64,000 nt of DNA from contig NZ_JSEE01000004.1 of assembly GCF_001625355.1 (NCBI RefSeq), positions 62,001 to 126,000 on the forward strand. The letters are read 5' to 3'. Source of the DNA: Marinomonas sp. TW1 (GTDB taxonomy: Bacteria; Pseudomonadota; Gammaproteobacteria; Pseudomonadales; Marinomonadaceae). The translations under genes and the position numbers were made by a program. A model generated the notes under the pieces. That model did no database searches. It was not told the origin of the DNA and saw nothing but the letters and a program-made list of their open reading frames with translations. Below, piece after piece: positions 10,538 to 23,234 of this stretch (within the stretch, counting starts at the first letter, position 1; each line of letters starts with the position of its first letter).

Positions 10538-10816
10538 TTAGGCTGGGTGAGCTTCCTTTGTATGTTCTTCTTTTACACTCTCATTGGCTGGAGACTTATT
10601 GTTCACATCCGTCGAGATGGGGGTTATTTCGATTGCGTGTAAGCCTCGCTCTCCTGGCTCAACATCAAAGGTAACGGCTTGGCCTGCTTTTAAGGTTTTA
10701 TAACCTTCAACATTAATGGCGGAATAATGAATAAATAAGTCTTCATTAAAATCCTCAGACACAATAAAGCCATAGCCTTTCGCATTGTTAAACCACTTTA
10801 CGGATCCATGATGCAT
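10538..10816 (-). CDS. cspD: Cold shock domain protein CspD
   Basis: A 92-residue cold-shock-domain nucleic-acid-binding protein. RNP1 (KGYGFIV) and RNP2 (DLFIHYSAI) are intact, and the YKTLKAGQAVTFDVEPG segment resembles CspD. A hydrophilic tail of about 25 residues follows the OB fold. Divergence from clpS-clpA is the classic cspD position; in E. coli CspD inhibits replication in stationary phase. The ATG follows GGAG with six bases spacing. Confidence 0.9.
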   Translation of the reverse strand: MHHGSVKWFNNAKGYGFIVSEDFNEDLFIHYSAINVEGYKTLKAGQAVTFDVEPGERGLHAIEITPISTDVNNKSPANESVKEEHTKEAHPA

Positions 10817-11129
10817 GAGTCACTCCTTATCCACTCAAGATATTAAATCAATGTTTAAGTTTGCGTCGGCGTGCCTTAGGGCTCGAGCTTTTGGCCGCTT
10901 CAGCGTTATCTGTTTAGGGTAGAATGCTAAATAAGTGCAAACTGTTTTTTGTTAAACAGTGTTAAAATCAACCTTAATAAGCATTGATTGCACTTTTGGT
11001 TACCCTAATAATGAGCGTAGAAGCCGTTTTGGGATTTGTAAAATCCAAGTGCGAATGTGTAGCGTAAATAAGTGGTAATGAGTCAAATTTGGCAAATTAC
11101 GTGAAAAATTGTAGCCTCAGAGGCATAGA
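10817..11129. promoter_or_regulatory. Divergent cspD / clpS intergenic region
   Basis: 313 bp without a gene between two divergent starts. It must hold the promoters of cspD (minus) and clpSA (plus). A candidate clpS promoter (TTGATT, 16 bp, TAATAA) lies near 10985-11012. No strong palindrome or RNA motif is obvious. Confidence 0.45.
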
Positions 11130-11477
11130 ATGATTGTAAATCAGCAAATTAGACTAACATCAGAAGATGAGCAGCATGGTCACTCTGGTATAGCGATTGC
11201 GCCAGAAGAAACAGAATTAAAACCGCCGTCTATGTATCAGGTGGTGTTATTTAATGATGACTATACGCCAATGGATTTTGTCGTATTTGTATTACAGCGT
11301 TTTTTTTCAATGGATGGAGAGAAAGCTAATCAGGTAATGTTAGAAGTGCATACCAAGGGGAAAGGTGTTTGTGGCATTTATCCTTTTGATATTGCGGAAA
11401 CGAAAGTGGCAATGGTTCAACAGTTCGTAGAGCAAAACGAGCACCCCTTAATGTGCGACCTACAAAAGGTTGACTGA
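11130..11477 (+). CDS. clpS: ATP-dependent Clp protease adaptor ClpS
   Basis: A 115-residue N-end-rule adaptor that delivers substrates to ClpA-ClpP. The conserved segment [17 protein letters not shown] forms the N-degron pocket, followed by [21 protein letters not shown], which contacts the ClpA N-domain. The ATG follows AGAGG. It lies 20 bp upstream of clpA, the conserved operon. Aat in this window (14295-15044) adds the Leu/Phe residues that ClpS recognises. Confidence 0.97.
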   Translation: MIVNQQIRLTSEDEQHGHSGIAIAPEETELKPPSMYQVVLFNDDYTPMDFVVFVLQRFFSMDGEKANQVMLEVHTKGKGVCGIYPFDIAETKVAMVQQFVEQNEHPLMCDLQKVD

Positions 11478-11497
11478 TTCAGAGAGAGGGAATAGCA

Positions 11498-13750
11498 ATG
11501 TTAGATAAAGAACTAGAGCAAACCCTGAATACGGCTTTTAAAGCGGCCCGAGACAAGCGTCATGAGTTTATGACGGTAGAGCACTTGTTGTTAGCACTGA
11601 TTGAAAATGGTGCTGCCTCTAGTGTGTTAAAGGCTTGTGGCGTGAATTTAGAGACTTTGAGTAAAGAACTCGAAGAGTTTGTCGACAGCACCACTCCCTT
11701 GATCCCTGAAGATGATGAAGAGCGAGAGGTTCAGCCAACGCTTGGTTTCCAGCGTGTCCTCCAGAGAGCCGTTTTCCATGTTCAATCCTCAGGAAAGCGT
11801 GAAGTAACAGGTGCCAACGTACTCGTAGCGATTTTCAGTGAGCAAGAAAGCCAAACTGTATACCTGTTGAAACGCCATGGGGTTGCCCGAATTGATGTGG
11901 TTAATTATGTGGCTCACGGCATTTCTAAATTAGGTGATGCCTCTGAAGAAGTGGATCAAGAGGACGACGCGGAAGACACCAGTACCGCACCCTTGCAAAA
12001 ATTTGCTTTGAATCTGAATGAAGAAGCCAAAAACGGTAAAATTGATAAATTGATTGGTCGTGAATACGAAGTTGAGCGGGTTATTCAGACCCTATCCCGT
12101 CGTCGGAAAAATAATCCTTTGCTCGTTGGTGAGTCAGGGGTCGGTAAAACAGCCATTGCCGAAGGTTTGGCTAAGCGAATTGTCGATGGTCAAGTGCCTG
12201 ATGTGATTTCAAATGGGGTGGTTTACTCTCTGGATTTGGGCGCATTGTTGGCCGGAACAAAATACCGCGGTGATTTTGAGAAGCGCTTGAAGCAATTGTT
12301 GAGCGAATTGAAAAAGCTGCCTAACGCGATTTTATTTATCGATGAGATACACACTATTATTGGAGCTGGTGCAGCGTCCGGCGGCGTCATGGATGCATCG
12401 AATTTGCTGAAACCTGTATTGAGTTCCGGTGGGCTGCGCTGTATTGGTTCAACGACCTTCCAAGAGTTTCGTGGTGTGTTCGAAAAAGATCATGCTCTAG
12501 CACGTCGTTTCCAAAAAATTGATGTGAACGAGCCAAGCGTGGACGATACGTATCAAATTCTCAAAGGCATTATTGGAGCATTTGAAGAGCATCATCAAAT
12601 CAAATACGAAGAACCTGCATTATTAGCGGCCGCGGAACTTGCTCAGCGTTATGTGACCGATCGTCATATGCCTGACAAGGCCATTGATGTGGTAGACGAA
12701 GCTGGTGCTTATCAACGCTTACAACCAGAAGACAAGCGTAAAGCTTCGATTACTGTCGCAGACATAGAAGACATTGTCTCAAAAATAGCGCGAGTACCGG
12801 TGAAAGCGGTGAATTCAGATGATAGGCAAGTTCTGTCTAATCTAGAGCGTAATCTGAAAATGGTGGTGTTTGGGCAGGACAATGCCATTGATTCCTTGTC
12901 GTCTGCCATCAAGCTGTCTCGTGCTGGTCTAAAAGCAGAGCAAAAGCCAATCGGTTCCTTCTTGATGGCTGGTCCTACTGGTGTGGGTAAAACCGAAGTC
13001 ACCAAGCAGCTGGCCAAGCAATTGGGACTAGAATTGATTCGTTTCGATATGTCTGAATACATGGAGCGTCATGCAGTGTCGCGTTTGATTGGTGCGCCAC
13101 CAGGCTACGTAGGGTTTGATCAAGGTGGCTTACTAACAGAGGCTGTGACTAAGAATCCGCACAGTGTTGTTTTATTAGACGAGATTGAGAAAGCTCACCC
13201 AGAAGTTTTTAATTTGCTTTTACAGGTAATGGATCACGGTACCTTGACGGATAACAATGGTCGAAAGGCGGACTTCCGCAATGTGATTTTGATCATGACG
13301 TCGAATGCCGGTGCGGAAGAGTTGGCTCGCCGCTCCATTGGTTTCTCTAATCAAGATAACTCGACCGATGGAATGGAAGTGATCAACCGAACCTTTACGC
13401 CAGAGTTTAGAAACCGTCTTGATGCTGTTATTCAATTTCAACAGTTGGATGAGCGTATTATCTTCAATGTGGTGGATAAGTTCCTTGTGGAGCTTCAGGC
13501 GCAATTAGATCCAAAAGGTGTCTTGCTGGATGTATCCGATACAGCACGAGGCTGGTTGGCTCACAAAGGCTATGATAGACAAATGGGGGCTCGGCCAATG
13601 GCTAGGGTGATTCAGGAACATCTGAAGAAACCGTTGGCTGATCAGATATTGTTTGGTGATCTGAGTGAAGGTGGTACGGTGAAAGTGACCTTGGATGAAA
13701 AGAAAGATGAGTTGAAATTTGACGTCATCAAGGAAGCGGTTGTCCATTAA
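11498..13750 (+). CDS. clpA: ATP-dependent Clp protease ATP-binding subunit ClpA
   Basis: A 750-residue AAA+ unfoldase of the ClpAP protease. It has a Clp-N double repeat (residues 1 to about 145), an acidic linker, a first AAA module with Walker [10 protein letters not shown] near residue 211, and a second with GPTGVGKTE near residue 492. The [14 protein letters not shown] pore-loop region and a D2-small domain follow. No ClpB-type middle domain is present, confirming ClpA. Length is close to the E. coli protein (758). Confidence 0.97.
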   Translation: MLDKELEQTLNTAFKAARDKRHEFMTVEHLLLALIENGAASSVLKACGVNLETLSKELEEFVDSTTPLIPEDDEEREVQPTLGFQRVLQRAVFHVQSSGKREVTGANVLVAIFSEQESQTVYLLKRHGVARIDVVNYVAHGISKLGDASEEVDQEDDAEDTSTAPLQKFALNLNEEAKNGKIDKLIGREYEVERVIQTLSRRRKNNPLLVGESGVGKTAIAEGLAKRIVDGQVPDVISNGVVYSLDLGALLAGTKYRGDFEKRLKQLLSELKKLPNAILFIDEIHTIIGAGAASGGVMDASNLLKPVLSSGGLRCIGSTTFQEFRGVFEKDHALARRFQKIDVNEPSVDDTYQILKGIIGAFEEHHQIKYEEPALLAAAELAQRYVTDRHMPDKAIDVVDEAGAYQRLQPEDKRKASITVADIEDIVSKIARVPVKAVNSDDRQVLSNLERNLKMVVFGQDNAIDSLSSAIKLSRAGLKAEQKPIGSFLMAGPTGVGKTEVTKQLAKQLGLELIRFDMSEYMERHAVSRLIGAPPGYVGFDQGGLLTEAVTKNPHSVVLLDEIEKAHPEVFNLLLQVMDHGTLTDNNGRKADFRNVILIMTSNAGAEELARRSIGFSNQDNSTDGMEVINRTFTPEFRNRLDAVIQFQQLDERIIFNVVDKFLVELQAQLDPKGVLLDVSDTARGWLAHKGYDRQMGARPMARVIQEHLKKPLADQILFGDLSEGGTVKVTLDEKKDELKFDVIKEAVVH

Positions 13751-13775
13751 TTGCTTTAATGTCTTTTGTTAGATC

Positions 13776-13811
13776 AAAAAAAACCACAGTCCTACGGAAT
13801 GTGGTTTTTTT
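13776..13811. terminator. Bidirectional terminator between clpA and infA
   Basis: A stem AAACCACA / TGTGGTTT (13781-13788 with 13800-13807) is flanked by an A-run and a T-run. It sits between two convergent genes and can end both transcripts. Confidence 0.85.
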
Positions 13812-13846
13812 ATATCAATTCGCTGAAGATTCAGTGAATGATCGAA

Positions 13847-14065
13847 TTAACGAGCTCGGTAGACAATGCGACCTTTAGATAGATCGTATGGTGTTAGTTC
13901 TACTTTTACTTTATCGCCTGTTAGAATTCGGATGTAGTTTTTGCGCATTTTTCCTGAGATGTGTGCAACAACAACGTGTCCATTTTCTAACTCGACGCGA
14001 AACATGGTATTCGGCAACGTATCAATGATAGTGCCTTCCATTTCTAAGCCTTCTTCTTTTGCCAC
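13847..14065 (-). CDS. infA: Translation initiation factor IF-1
   Basis: A 72-residue OB-fold initiation factor of canonical length ([33 protein letters not shown]). It binds the 30S A site with IF-2 and IF-3. The start codon is GTG at 14065 after an AGGACAC element. It lies between clpA (convergent) and aat (same strand), as in many gammaproteobacteria. The 229 bp upstream, to aat, hold no gene that I can see; the arginyl-tRNA transferase gene found there in pseudomonads is missing. Confidence 0.97.
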   Translation of the reverse strand: MAKEEGLEMEGTIIDTLPNTMFRVELENGHVVVAHISGKMRKNYIRILTGDKVKVELTPYDLSKGRIVYRAR

Positions 14066-14294
14066 AATATGTGTCCTATGGTGTTAACTTATTTTGGTTG
14101 GTAGGCGCCGACCTGAATTTGTTCGAGAGCTGTAAGCCTAGAAGAGAGACTTCTTAGCTTAATGAGCGCTAAACGCATAATACGGTCTCAAAAATGCTAA
14201 GAGCGATGTTTAGCAGCACCTGAAATTTTGTCGAGGCATATTTTGCCTAAAAACGTGCCACAAGGCAAATTCCCTGTTTTATTTAAGGCTATTT

Positions 14295-15044
14295 TTAAAC
14301 ATAAATCGGGTGTTTAAGTGTATTTTTTGAAAAATTTATCAACTTTGGGTTCGTTATTGGGGTGGGGATGAGGTTTTGTAGTTGCGAAATGAATTGGTCT
14401 CTTGGGCACAGATTGGCCCCTAATGAGACTAAATGTTCAGACTCAACCTGACAATCGATTAAGGCGATATTAAACTCATTGGCTTTATCGCAGAAGACCT
14501 TAAGTGCCATTTTAGAAGCGTTTGGCTGTAATGAAAACATAGATTCGCCAAAAAAAACTTGCCCCATTGCGACTCCATAAAAGCCGCCCACTAGCTGTTC
14601 TTCTTGCCATACTTCGATTGAATGAGCGAAGCCTAATGTATGAAGGCGAGAATAGGCTTGCTTAATATCGTCTGAAATCCAGGTGCCTTCATTTCGAGCT
14701 CGTAAATCAGAGCAATGGCTAATCACTTGGTGAAAAGCTTGGTTGATCGAAAATTGCATATCCGATTTTTTTAACGCTTTTTTCAGGGATTTTGATAGGT
14801 GAAAATGATTTGGCAACAATACGCAGCGATGTTCCGGATGCCACCAAAGAATGGGATCTGGCTCGCTATACCAAGGAAAAAAACCGTGTTGGTACAAATG
14901 GATGAGTCGGGGTGTCGACAAATCCCCGCCCATAGCGGATAGGCCTTCTGGGTCTTGGAGTGCCTTGTGAGGTTGAGGGGTGTCAAAAGGTGATTCGGAT
15001 AGAATCATTAATTCACACTCTTCATTCGCATGGGCATCGGTCAT
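14295..15044 (-). CDS. aat: Leucyl/phenylalanyl-tRNA--protein transferase
   Basis: Transfers Leu or Phe from tRNA to the N-terminus of proteins with basic N-termini, creating N-degrons for ClpS-ClpAP. Signature segments: GLSAMGGDLSTPRLIHLYQHGFF, the PILWWHPEHRCVL motif, HSIEVWQEEQLVGG-YGVAMG and FGESMFS. The annotated start gives 249 residues. An internal ATG at 15008 (MILSESPFDTP) after GAAGAG gives 237, closer to E. coli Aat (234), and may be the true start. Confidence 0.95.
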   Translation of the reverse strand: MTDAHANEECELMILSESPFDTPQPHKALQDPEGLSAMGGDLSTPRLIHLYQHGFFPWYSEPDPILWWHPEHRCVLLPNHFHLSKSLKKALKKSDMQFSINQAFHQVISHCSDLRARNEGTWISDDIKQAYSRLHTLGFAHSIEVWQEEQLVGGFYGVAMGQVFFGESMFSLQPNASKMALKVFCDKANEFNIALIDCQVESEHLVSLGANLCPRDQFISQLQNLIPTPITNPKLINFSKNTLKHPIYV

Positions 15045-15624
15045 TGAATTGGCTCTTTGTTTTTCAAATCTCTCTTAAATTCAAATCAATATAACGTCCA
15101 AATCTGCTTAACGTCATGATCGAAAAGTATTATATTTTTTTCAGGGGGAAAAGCCAGCTCTGATAAAAAAATCAAAAAAAGTCTAAAGCTTTATTTTTAT
15201 TGCCCGATATGCACAATGAGGAAGAAAAGATATTCTGGTTGCGACTTCCTGACACACTTTGTGATTTATTTTGTTTAATTGTGCACGAATGAACAAAGAA
15301 AAATGGTCTTTTTGAATGTGATTGGCTGTTTTTTGTTCGAAAAAGGGTATAAATTGAAAAAAAATAGAAAAAAAGTGCAAGGAGTGCTTGACCAGTAAAG
15401 GAAAACTTGGTTTTAATCGATGCAGTCCTAAACGGTAATTCGAAAAATTGTTGGATGCAGTTTTGGAACTACTAGATAATTTGCTTTTTTGGCAATTGTC
15501 ACAAAAGTGAAACTGATCGGTTTTAAGATACACGAGTCGTTGATTTAACAACGTTTCTTGGTTAGACGAAAATCTATCAAAGGGTCTACAAGACCACATA
15601 ATATAATATAAAGGGGAATCTTGA
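15045..15624. other. 580-bp AT-rich intergenic region upstream of the porin gene
   Basis: No convincing gene on either strand; the long minus-strand open frame across it runs antisense into the porin signal sequence and has no family resemblance. It separates divergent aat and porin genes. A small hairpin (CGTTG/CAACG near 15537-15552) lies about 75 bp before the porin start. The length and AT-richness suggest a long regulated leader for the porin, but no operator is recognised. Confidence 0.4.
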
Positions 15625-16518
15625 ATGAAAGCGATTAAACTTGCTTCTGTGTTTGCAGTATCTGCTGTTGCGGCTGCTGTTTCTACTTCAACTATCGCTG
15701 CTGAGCCTGTTTTCAAGGGTACTGCTGGTCTTGAATACAAATCTCAAGAAGGTGGTAGTGATGCTGCTTCTTCACGTGGTGAAGTGAACATCATTGGTGA
15801 TACTGGTGTTGTTTACTTTGATTTAGACATGGAAGGTTCTTCAGCAAAAAGTGCTGGTGACGGTAGTATTGAGCGTAACGACAAAAATGACACTACTTTC
15901 AGCTTAGATGAAATTTATGTTAAACAAGGCGCAGTTCAATTCGGTGACTTCGATGGTACAATTCTTGATTCTGTAGCTTACAGTGCTGGTGTTGAAGAAG
16001 ACCTTGATGATGCGAAAGGCGATTTCGGTGATGATTTAGGTATCCGTTACATGGTTAACGATAACCTAACTGTAGCTCTTGAAGTGACTGAAGGCGAGAA
16101 TGTTGGTTCACTAGCTGTTGCATACACTACTGAAATGAACGGTTTAACTTTGGGTGTATCTGCAGGCTACAAAATGTCTGATGATGATCTAGCTGACCAG
16201 TTGGTAACTGTTGGTCTTCAAGCTCCTCTAGGTATGGCTACTTTGTCTTCTTTCGTTCGTGTTGGCTCTGTAGCTGATGCTGATATCATGAACACTGGTT
16301 TAGGTCTTGATCTACCTGTTTCTGAGCAATTGACTCTTGCTGCTCAGTATTACGTTGAAGGTGGAGAATCTGATGCAGGTGTTGACGAAGTTGATCAAGG
16401 TATTCTTGAAGCAACTGCTTACTACACTGTTGGTGATGTTTCTTACTACGCTTCATTCATATCTAAAGAAGTTGATAATGCTGACTACTCTGTAGTTGGT
16501 GCTAAAGTTTCTTTCTAA
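15625..16518 (+). CDS. Outer-membrane porin, Gram-negative type
   Basis: A 297-residue predicted beta-barrel. A Sec signal peptide (MKAIKLASVFAVSAVAAAVS ... IAA) is cleaved near residue 26 before EPVFKGTAGLEYKSQ. The mature protein is rich in Gly, Asp and Ser with alternating strands, has acidic loops, and ends in VVGAKVSF; the terminal Phe is the BAM recognition signal. Substrate specificity cannot be read. Codon choice is strongly biased (GGT, CTA, GTT), in keeping with high expression. The SD element AAGGGGA precedes the ATG and a strong terminator follows. Confidence 0.88.
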   Translation: MKAIKLASVFAVSAVAAAVSTSTIAAEPVFKGTAGLEYKSQEGGSDAASSRGEVNIIGDTGVVYFDLDMEGSSAKSAGDGSIERNDKNDTTFSLDEIYVKQGAVQFGDFDGTILDSVAYSAGVEEDLDDAKGDFGDDLGIRYMVNDNLTVALEVTEGENVGSLAVAYTTEMNGLTLGVSAGYKMSDDDLADQLVTVGLQAPLGMATLSSFVRVGSVADADIMNTGLGLDLPVSEQLTLAAQYYVEGGESDAGVDEVDQGILEATAYYTVGDVSYYASFISKEVDNADYSVVGAKVSF

Positions 16519-16576
16519 GACTTTTTATTTGATAATGTCCTATTGAAAAATAGAACATCTTTGAATGGTAAAAGCG

Positions 16577-16605
16577 AAAGCCAGCCCTTGGGGCTGGCTT
16601 TTTTT
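16577..16605 (+). terminator. Intrinsic terminator of the porin gene
   Basis: A perfect 10-bp stem AAGCCAGCCC / GGGCTGGCTT (16578-16587 with 16591-16600), 3-nt loop, then a T-run to 16605. Confidence 0.92.
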
Positions 16606-16684
16606 ATGGTAAGCTTAACGTGTTTTGGCATGCAGTGGATTAAGCATGTGTTTGTTTTGGTTAGCATAAGATAGGAAGGCAGTT

Positions 16685-19435
16685 TTGTCAGAAGAGATGA
16701 GTGAGTCGGCACGATCACCAATTTGGGATATGTTTGCAAAGCAAGCAGCATTTATTGCAGCTTTATTGGTGTTGTTTTTTTTCGCTTTAGCAACCTATTC
16801 CTATAACCCGCAAGATGCAGGGTGGTTTTACTCTGGTTCTGGCGGTGTCATACAGAATTCCATGGGCCCCATCGGGGCAACCTTAGCCGATTTGATGTCG
16901 GCTTTCTTCGGGACGTTATTTTATTCTCTACCACCTTTGTTCTTTTGGGTGGCCATTATCGTCTGGCGTAACCCTCACCAACTCTTACCGCTTAATAACG
17001 CCTTGTTAAGTTTGCTGGGCAGTATTCTCTATTTGTGTTTCGGTTCTACGCTCTGTTTCCTGCATACGGTTGGAGAGCAGGGTCTGCAGTATGGTGCTGG
17101 TGGTATTTTGGGTCAAAGCTTGGGTATATTGCTTTATGGTGTCATTGGTTATGATGGCGCCACTCTGGTCAGTCTCGCATTTGTCATATTAGCCTTTACT
17201 CTGTTATCCCAAGTGCACTGGCTTAGCTTGATGGATAAGTTAGGGGAAGGTGTTTATCGTTTTGTCGCTAAGCGAAAAGAAAAGTGGCAGGCAAGTAAGG
17301 AAAATAGAATCAACAAAGCGGCAATGCATGAAGATTCCATGCCTGAGGATTCTGACGAAGAAGAGCCCGCTATTTTTCGCAAACAAAAAAATCGTCAGAA
17401 ACTCACATCAAAGATGGTAGAAGAGAAAACAGCATCTCAGCACAATGAGGCTCTAGTTGAGTCGTTTCAAGATCATTTGTCTGAAGAAGGCTCAAATGAA
17501 GCACGACAGTCTAAAGGCAAGTTTTCTTTGGCTTCGCTTTTTTCGAAATCAAACGGATCGTCAGTTGATGCTTCTCCAGAAAGTGCCATCAATAAAGATC
17601 AAAAAGAGCCAGATTTTGATGGGCTAGACTCTCTTGCTGTAGACGATGCGGAGATTAATTTTGGTGACACGCTTTATATTGAAGAAGAATGGTCATCAAC
17701 GCCTTCTCAGTCTGAAAAACAAGTGTTATCTGAGTCTACTCAGACTCAAGTAACGGGATCGGTTGTTAAAGAAAAAGCATCAACAGAGGTTCTTAGTAAG
17801 CAAAAGGCTGATGAGTTGTTGTTTGGTGATCACGAAGAGACGACTGTTCCGCCTGCCCATAAGCCTGCAGTGAGAACATTATCGGAAGCTAAGCAACTTG
17901 ATAATCTGGATGGGCCGTCATCCTCTGAGGAGTCTGTGAAGCCGCAAGAAAAAGGGTACTCCTTGCCAGATCGTTCTGTTCTGACGCAACCTAAACCTAA
18001 ACAAGGGGGATACAGTGAAGAGGAATTGTTGTCACTGTCTTCATTGTTGGAGCAAAGGTTGCAAGATTTTGGTGTCAAAGCTGAAGTAGTCGAAGTGAAT
18101 CCTGGGCCTGTGATTACGCGTTTTGAAATTCAACCGGCTCCAGGTGTGAAAGTGTCTCGTATTACTAACCTGGCCAAAGACTTGGCGCGTTCTTTAAGTG
18201 TGATGAGTGTCAGGGTGGTTGAAGTCATAGCGGGTAAGTCCACCATAGGGATAGAAATTCCCAACCAAGTAAGAGATACCGTTTATTTCTCAGAAGTCAT
18301 TAATTGCGATATGTACGATAATGCCACATCTGGTCTGACGCTGTCCTTGGGACATGATATTTCAGGCGAGCCTGTGGTGGTGGATTTGGCAAAAATGCCG
18401 CATGTGTTAGTTGCGGGTACGACCGGATCCGGTAAATCCGTTGGTGTAAATGCCATGATTTTGAGTATGTTGCTTAAATCCACACCAGACGACGTACGTA
18501 TGATCATGGTTGACCCAAAAATGTTGGAGTTGTCTATTTACGAAGGCATACCGCATTTGTTAACGCCTGTGATTACCGACATGAAAGATGCCGCTAATGG
18601 CTTACGTTGGTCGGTCGATGAAATGGAGCGTCGCTACAAGCTGATGTCAAAGCTTGGGGTGCGAAATATTGCTGGCTACAACAAGAAAGTGCGTGAAGCC
18701 ATTAAAGCGGGCAGTCCAATTGAAGATCCGTTATGGCAACCGGAAATGGCGATGTTCTCTGAAGATGGCGTGGCACGCACCGTGCCGCACCTTGAGCCAT
18801 TGCCTTACATTGTTATTGTCGTCGATGAATTTGCTGACATGATGATGATTGTCGGTAAAAAAGTGGAAGAGCTGATTGCCCGTATTGCGCAAAAAGCTCG
18901 TGCGGCGGGCATTCACTTAATCCTCGCTACCCAACGTCCTTCAGTGGATGTCATCACGGGATTGATTAAAGCGAACATTCCGACGCGTATGGCATTCCAA
19001 GTCTCCTCAAAAATTGACTCCCGAACCATACTTGATCAGGGCGGAGCGGATCAGTTGTTAGGTATGGGCGATATGTTGTATCTGCCGGCTGGGCTACCAA
19101 CGCCGATTCGCGTCCATGGTGCTTTCGTTTCGGATGAAGAAGTGCATGCCGTGGTGGAAGAGTGGAAACAAAGAGGTGAGCCGGATTACATCAATGACGT
19201 GGTGGTGAACCCTGAAGATCTGATGTCGGGCGATGGCGATGAAGATAAAGATGCGTTGTATGATGAAGCCGTAAAGATTGTTATTGAAACACGTAAAGCC
19301 TCAATTTCTTCTATTCAGCGCCGCTTGAAAATAGGTTACAACAGGGCCGCAAATTTAGTAGAAGCGATGGAAGCGGCTGGCTTGGTTGGGCCAATGGGCA
19401 CCAATGGGCAGCGCGATATCTTAATTCCAGAATAG
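16685..19435 (+). CDS. ftsK: DNA translocase FtsK
   Basis: A 916-residue septal DNA pump that clears the chromosome dimer-resolution region and activates XerCD. Four or so membrane segments lie within residues 20-180, followed by an acidic Ser/Glu-rich linker (about 200-430), then the motor with Walker [11 protein letters not shown] near residue 578, the [11 protein letters not shown]alker B, and a C-terminal gamma winged helix ([21 protein letters not shown]). The linker is much shorter than in E. coli FtsK (1329 residues). The start is TTG at 16685: AGGAAGG at 16673-16679 is correctly spaced for it and too far from the ATG at 16697. Confidence 0.95.
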   Translation: MSEEMSESARSPIWDMFAKQAAFIAALLVLFFFALATYSYNPQDAGWFYSGSGGVIQNSMGPIGATLADLMSAFFGTLFYSLPPLFFWVAIIVWRNPHQLLPLNNALLSLLGSILYLCFGSTLCFLHTVGEQGLQYGAGGILGQSLGILLYGVIGYDGATLVSLAFVILAFTLLSQVHWLSLMDKLGEGVYRFVAKRKEKWQASKENRINKAAMHEDSMPEDSDEEEPAIFRKQKNRQKLTSKMVEEKTASQHNEALVESFQDHLSEEGSNEARQSKGKFSLASLFSKSNGSSVDASPESAINKDQKEPDFDGLDSLAVDDAEINFGDTLYIEEEWSSTPSQSEKQVLSESTQTQVTGSVVKEKASTEVLSKQKADELLFGDHEETTVPPAHKPAVRTLSEAKQLDNLDGPSSSEESVKPQEKGYSLPDRSVLTQPKPKQGGYSEEELLSLSSLLEQRLQDFGVKAEVVEVNPGPVITRFEIQPAPGVKVSRITNLAKDLARSLSVMSVRVVEVIAGKSTIGIEIPNQVRDTVYFSEVINCDMYDNATSGLTLSLGHDISGEPVVVDLAKMPHVLVAGTTGSGKSVGVNAMILSMLLKSTPDDVRMIMVDPKMLELSIYEGIPHLLTPVITDMKDAANGLRWSVDEMERRYKLMSKLGVRNIAGYNKKVREAIKAGSPIEDPLWQPEMAMFSEDGVARTVPHLEPLPYIVIVVDEFADMMMIVGKKVEELIARIAQKARAAGIHLILATQRPSVDVITGLIKANIPTRMAFQVSSKIDSRTILDQGGADQLLGMGDMLYLPAGLPTPIRVHGAFVSDEEVHAVVEEWKQRGEPDYINDVVVNPEDLMSGDGDEDKDALYDEAVKIVIETRKASISSIQRRLKIGYNRAANLVEAMEAAGLVGPMGTNGQRDILIPE

Positions 19436-19466
19436 TCGCGACGATCATTTCCATAGGAGAATTGTT

Positions 19467-20093
19467 TTGAAAACACGAATGCTGGCACTGGTTTCCTTGT
19501 TCATAGGGCTGTTATTCCATGGTGTGGTACAGGCTGAAGAGACTTCCGCTCAGCGAGTGGCCACGTTATTGGAGCAAAATCGCAATGTCGAAGGGGAATT
19601 TCGACAAGTTACGTACGATGAGCAAGGCAAACAGTTGCAGGTCAGTGAAGGGGTGTTTCTTCTTGCTAAGCCAAATCAGTTTGTTTGGGATAGTATTAAG
19701 CCTTTTGCCCAGCGTATTGTGTCGGATGGTCGTACGATCACCATTTGGGATGTCGACTTAGAGCAAGCGACACAGCGCCCTTTATCAGGAGAGGTTGGTT
19801 CTTCGCCTGCGGCTTTATTAGGGCAGCCAGCAGAAACCGTATTACCACTTTATAATATTACCGCGTTGGGCGAAGAAAAATTTCGTTTGTCTCCTAAAGA
19901 GGATCAAGATCTATTTCAGACACTGACTTTGTCATTCCGAGATCAGGTGATTGATGCCATGAGTATCTTAGATGCTTTGGGGCAGACCACGGTGATCGAG
20001 TTTAATAATGTTGAAGCCCATGATGGGGTGGCAAAAGAGAATTTCAAATTAGACTTACCGGATGACGTTGATTTAATTGTAGAAGGGCAATAA
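19467..20093 (+). CDS. lolA: Outer-membrane lipoprotein carrier protein LolA
   Basis: A 208-residue periplasmic chaperone that carries lipoproteins from LolCDE to LolB. A signal peptide ([22 protein letters not shown]) is followed by the LolA beta half-barrel: [16 protein letters not shown], then [16 protein letters not shown], and DDVDLI near the end. The start is TTG at 19467; AGGAG at 19455-19459 supports it over the ATG twelve bases later. It shares one base with rarA (TAATG), in the conserved ftsK-lolA-rarA order. Confidence 0.95.
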   Translation: MKTRMLALVSLFIGLLFHGVVQAEETSAQRVATLLEQNRNVEGEFRQVTYDEQGKQLQVSEGVFLLAKPNQFVWDSIKPFAQRIVSDGRTITIWDVDLEQATQRPLSGEVGSSPAALLGQPAETVLPLYNITALGEEKFRLSPKEDQDLFQTLTLSFRDQVIDAMSILDALGQTTVIEFNNVEAHDGVAKENFKLDLPDDVDLIVEGQ

Positions 20094-21447
20094 TGAAAGA
20101 CCTGTTTTCGGATCTGAGTAACGATGCTTATCAACCGCTAGCGGCTAGGCTCAGACCCACTCGTTTAGAGGATTATATTGGGCAATCGCATCTGGTTGGG
20201 CCCGGTAAGCCGCTACGACGAATGGTCGAAACAGGTCATTGTCATTCTTTTATTCTGTGGGGACCACCTGGCGTTGGGAAAACCACGTTCGCACAATTGT
20301 TGTGTCAGGCATTGGACGGTCACTTTATCGAAATCTCGGCGGTGATGTCTGGGGTCAAAGAGATTCGTGCCGCCGTCGATCAGGCCAAACAATTACGTCA
20401 AATGAACGGTACACAGACCGTACTGTTTGTGGATGAGGTTCATCGTTTTAATAAGTCACAACAGGATGCTTTTTTGCCGTTTATTGAGGATGGCACTTTT
20501 CTGTTTATCGGTGCCACCACGGAAAATCCCGCCTTTGAGTTAAATTCGGCCCTTTTATCGAGGGCTCGCGTGTATCGTTTGCAAACACCGAGTGTAGAGG
20601 ATGTGAAACAAGTATTGGTGCGAGCCTTGCACGATGAAGAAAAAGGCTTAGCCAATATGAAGTTTGCATTGGATGACCACTACGTCGACATTTTGGCTCA
20701 AGCGGCGGATGGTGATATTCGTCGAGGGTTAAATTTCTTAGAGATTTTATCGGACTTAGTCGAGCCTGGGACGCAAGTTTCCCAAGCGCAACTAGAAGAT
20801 GTGTTAGGTGGTAGTGTTCGTCGTTTCGATCGCAATGGTGACGTGTTTTACGACCAAATTTCGGCTTTCCATAAATCGGTACGTGGTTCGTCGCCTGATG
20901 GTGCTTTGTACTGGATGGCGCGCATGTTAGATGGCGGTTGTGATCCGCTGTACATTGCTCGTCGCTTGTTGGCGATTGCTTCTGAAGACATAGGTAACGC
21001 TGACCCAAGGGCGCTGCAAGTAGGGTTAAATGCCTGGGATATCTTTGAGAGAGTTGGCCCAGGAGAGGGCAATCGTGCCATTGCGCAAGCCGCGGTGTAT
21101 ATGGCTTGTGCACCCAAAAGTAATGCTGTGTATCAAGCCTTTAATCAGGCAATGTCGGATGTGGCGTCCCAGCCGAGTTATGAGGTGCCGATTCATCTGC
21201 GTAATGCGCCAACTTCGCTAGCGAAAAGCATGGGACATGGGGATGAATATCGTTATGCGCACAATGAGCCCAATGCGTATGCGGCGGGAGAGAATTACCT
21301 GCCGCAAGAAGTTGCTGAAATGCGCTACTACCAGCCTTCGGACAGAGGCTTAGAGAAAAAAATTACCGAGAAAATGGATTGGTTGTCGGAATTAGATCGT
21401 CAAAGTAGACAGCAGCGTTATCCAATGGTTGATTGGGGAGATGAGTC

Positions 21448-21451
<4 letters not shown>
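20093..21451 (+). CDS. rarA: Replication-associated recombination protein A (RarA/MgsA)
   Basis: A 452-residue AAA+ ATPase related to clamp-loader subunits that acts at stalled replication forks. Walker [13 protein letters not shown] lies near residue 57, Walker [20 protein letters not shown] near 108, and sensor 1 [19 protein letters not shown] is intact. The MgsA C-terminal tetramerisation region ([21 protein letters not shown]) is complete. It starts on the last base of lolA and overlaps crcB by four bases (ATGA), so the block is translationally coupled. Confidence 0.96.
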
Positions 21452-23177
<1,726 letters not shown>

Positions 23178-23192
23178 TCTGCGCTTTTAATA

Positions 23193-23220
23193 AAAAAGCC
23201 TCTCGTCGAGGCTTTTTTTG
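23193..23220 (+). terminator. Intrinsic terminator of serS
   Basis: An 11-bp perfect stem AAAAAAGCCTC / GAGGCTTTTTT (23193-23203 with 23209-23219) with a 5-nt loop ends in a T-run. It lies only 15 bp before the next start codon. Confidence 0.9.
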
Positions 23221-23234
23221 TGTGAGACAACATT

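Noticed and set aside
15183-15740. 185-codon minus-strand open frame upstream of and antisense to the porin start
   Set aside because: No family resemblance, low-complexity AT-driven composition, and it runs into the porin signal-peptide codons; it is best explained as chance.
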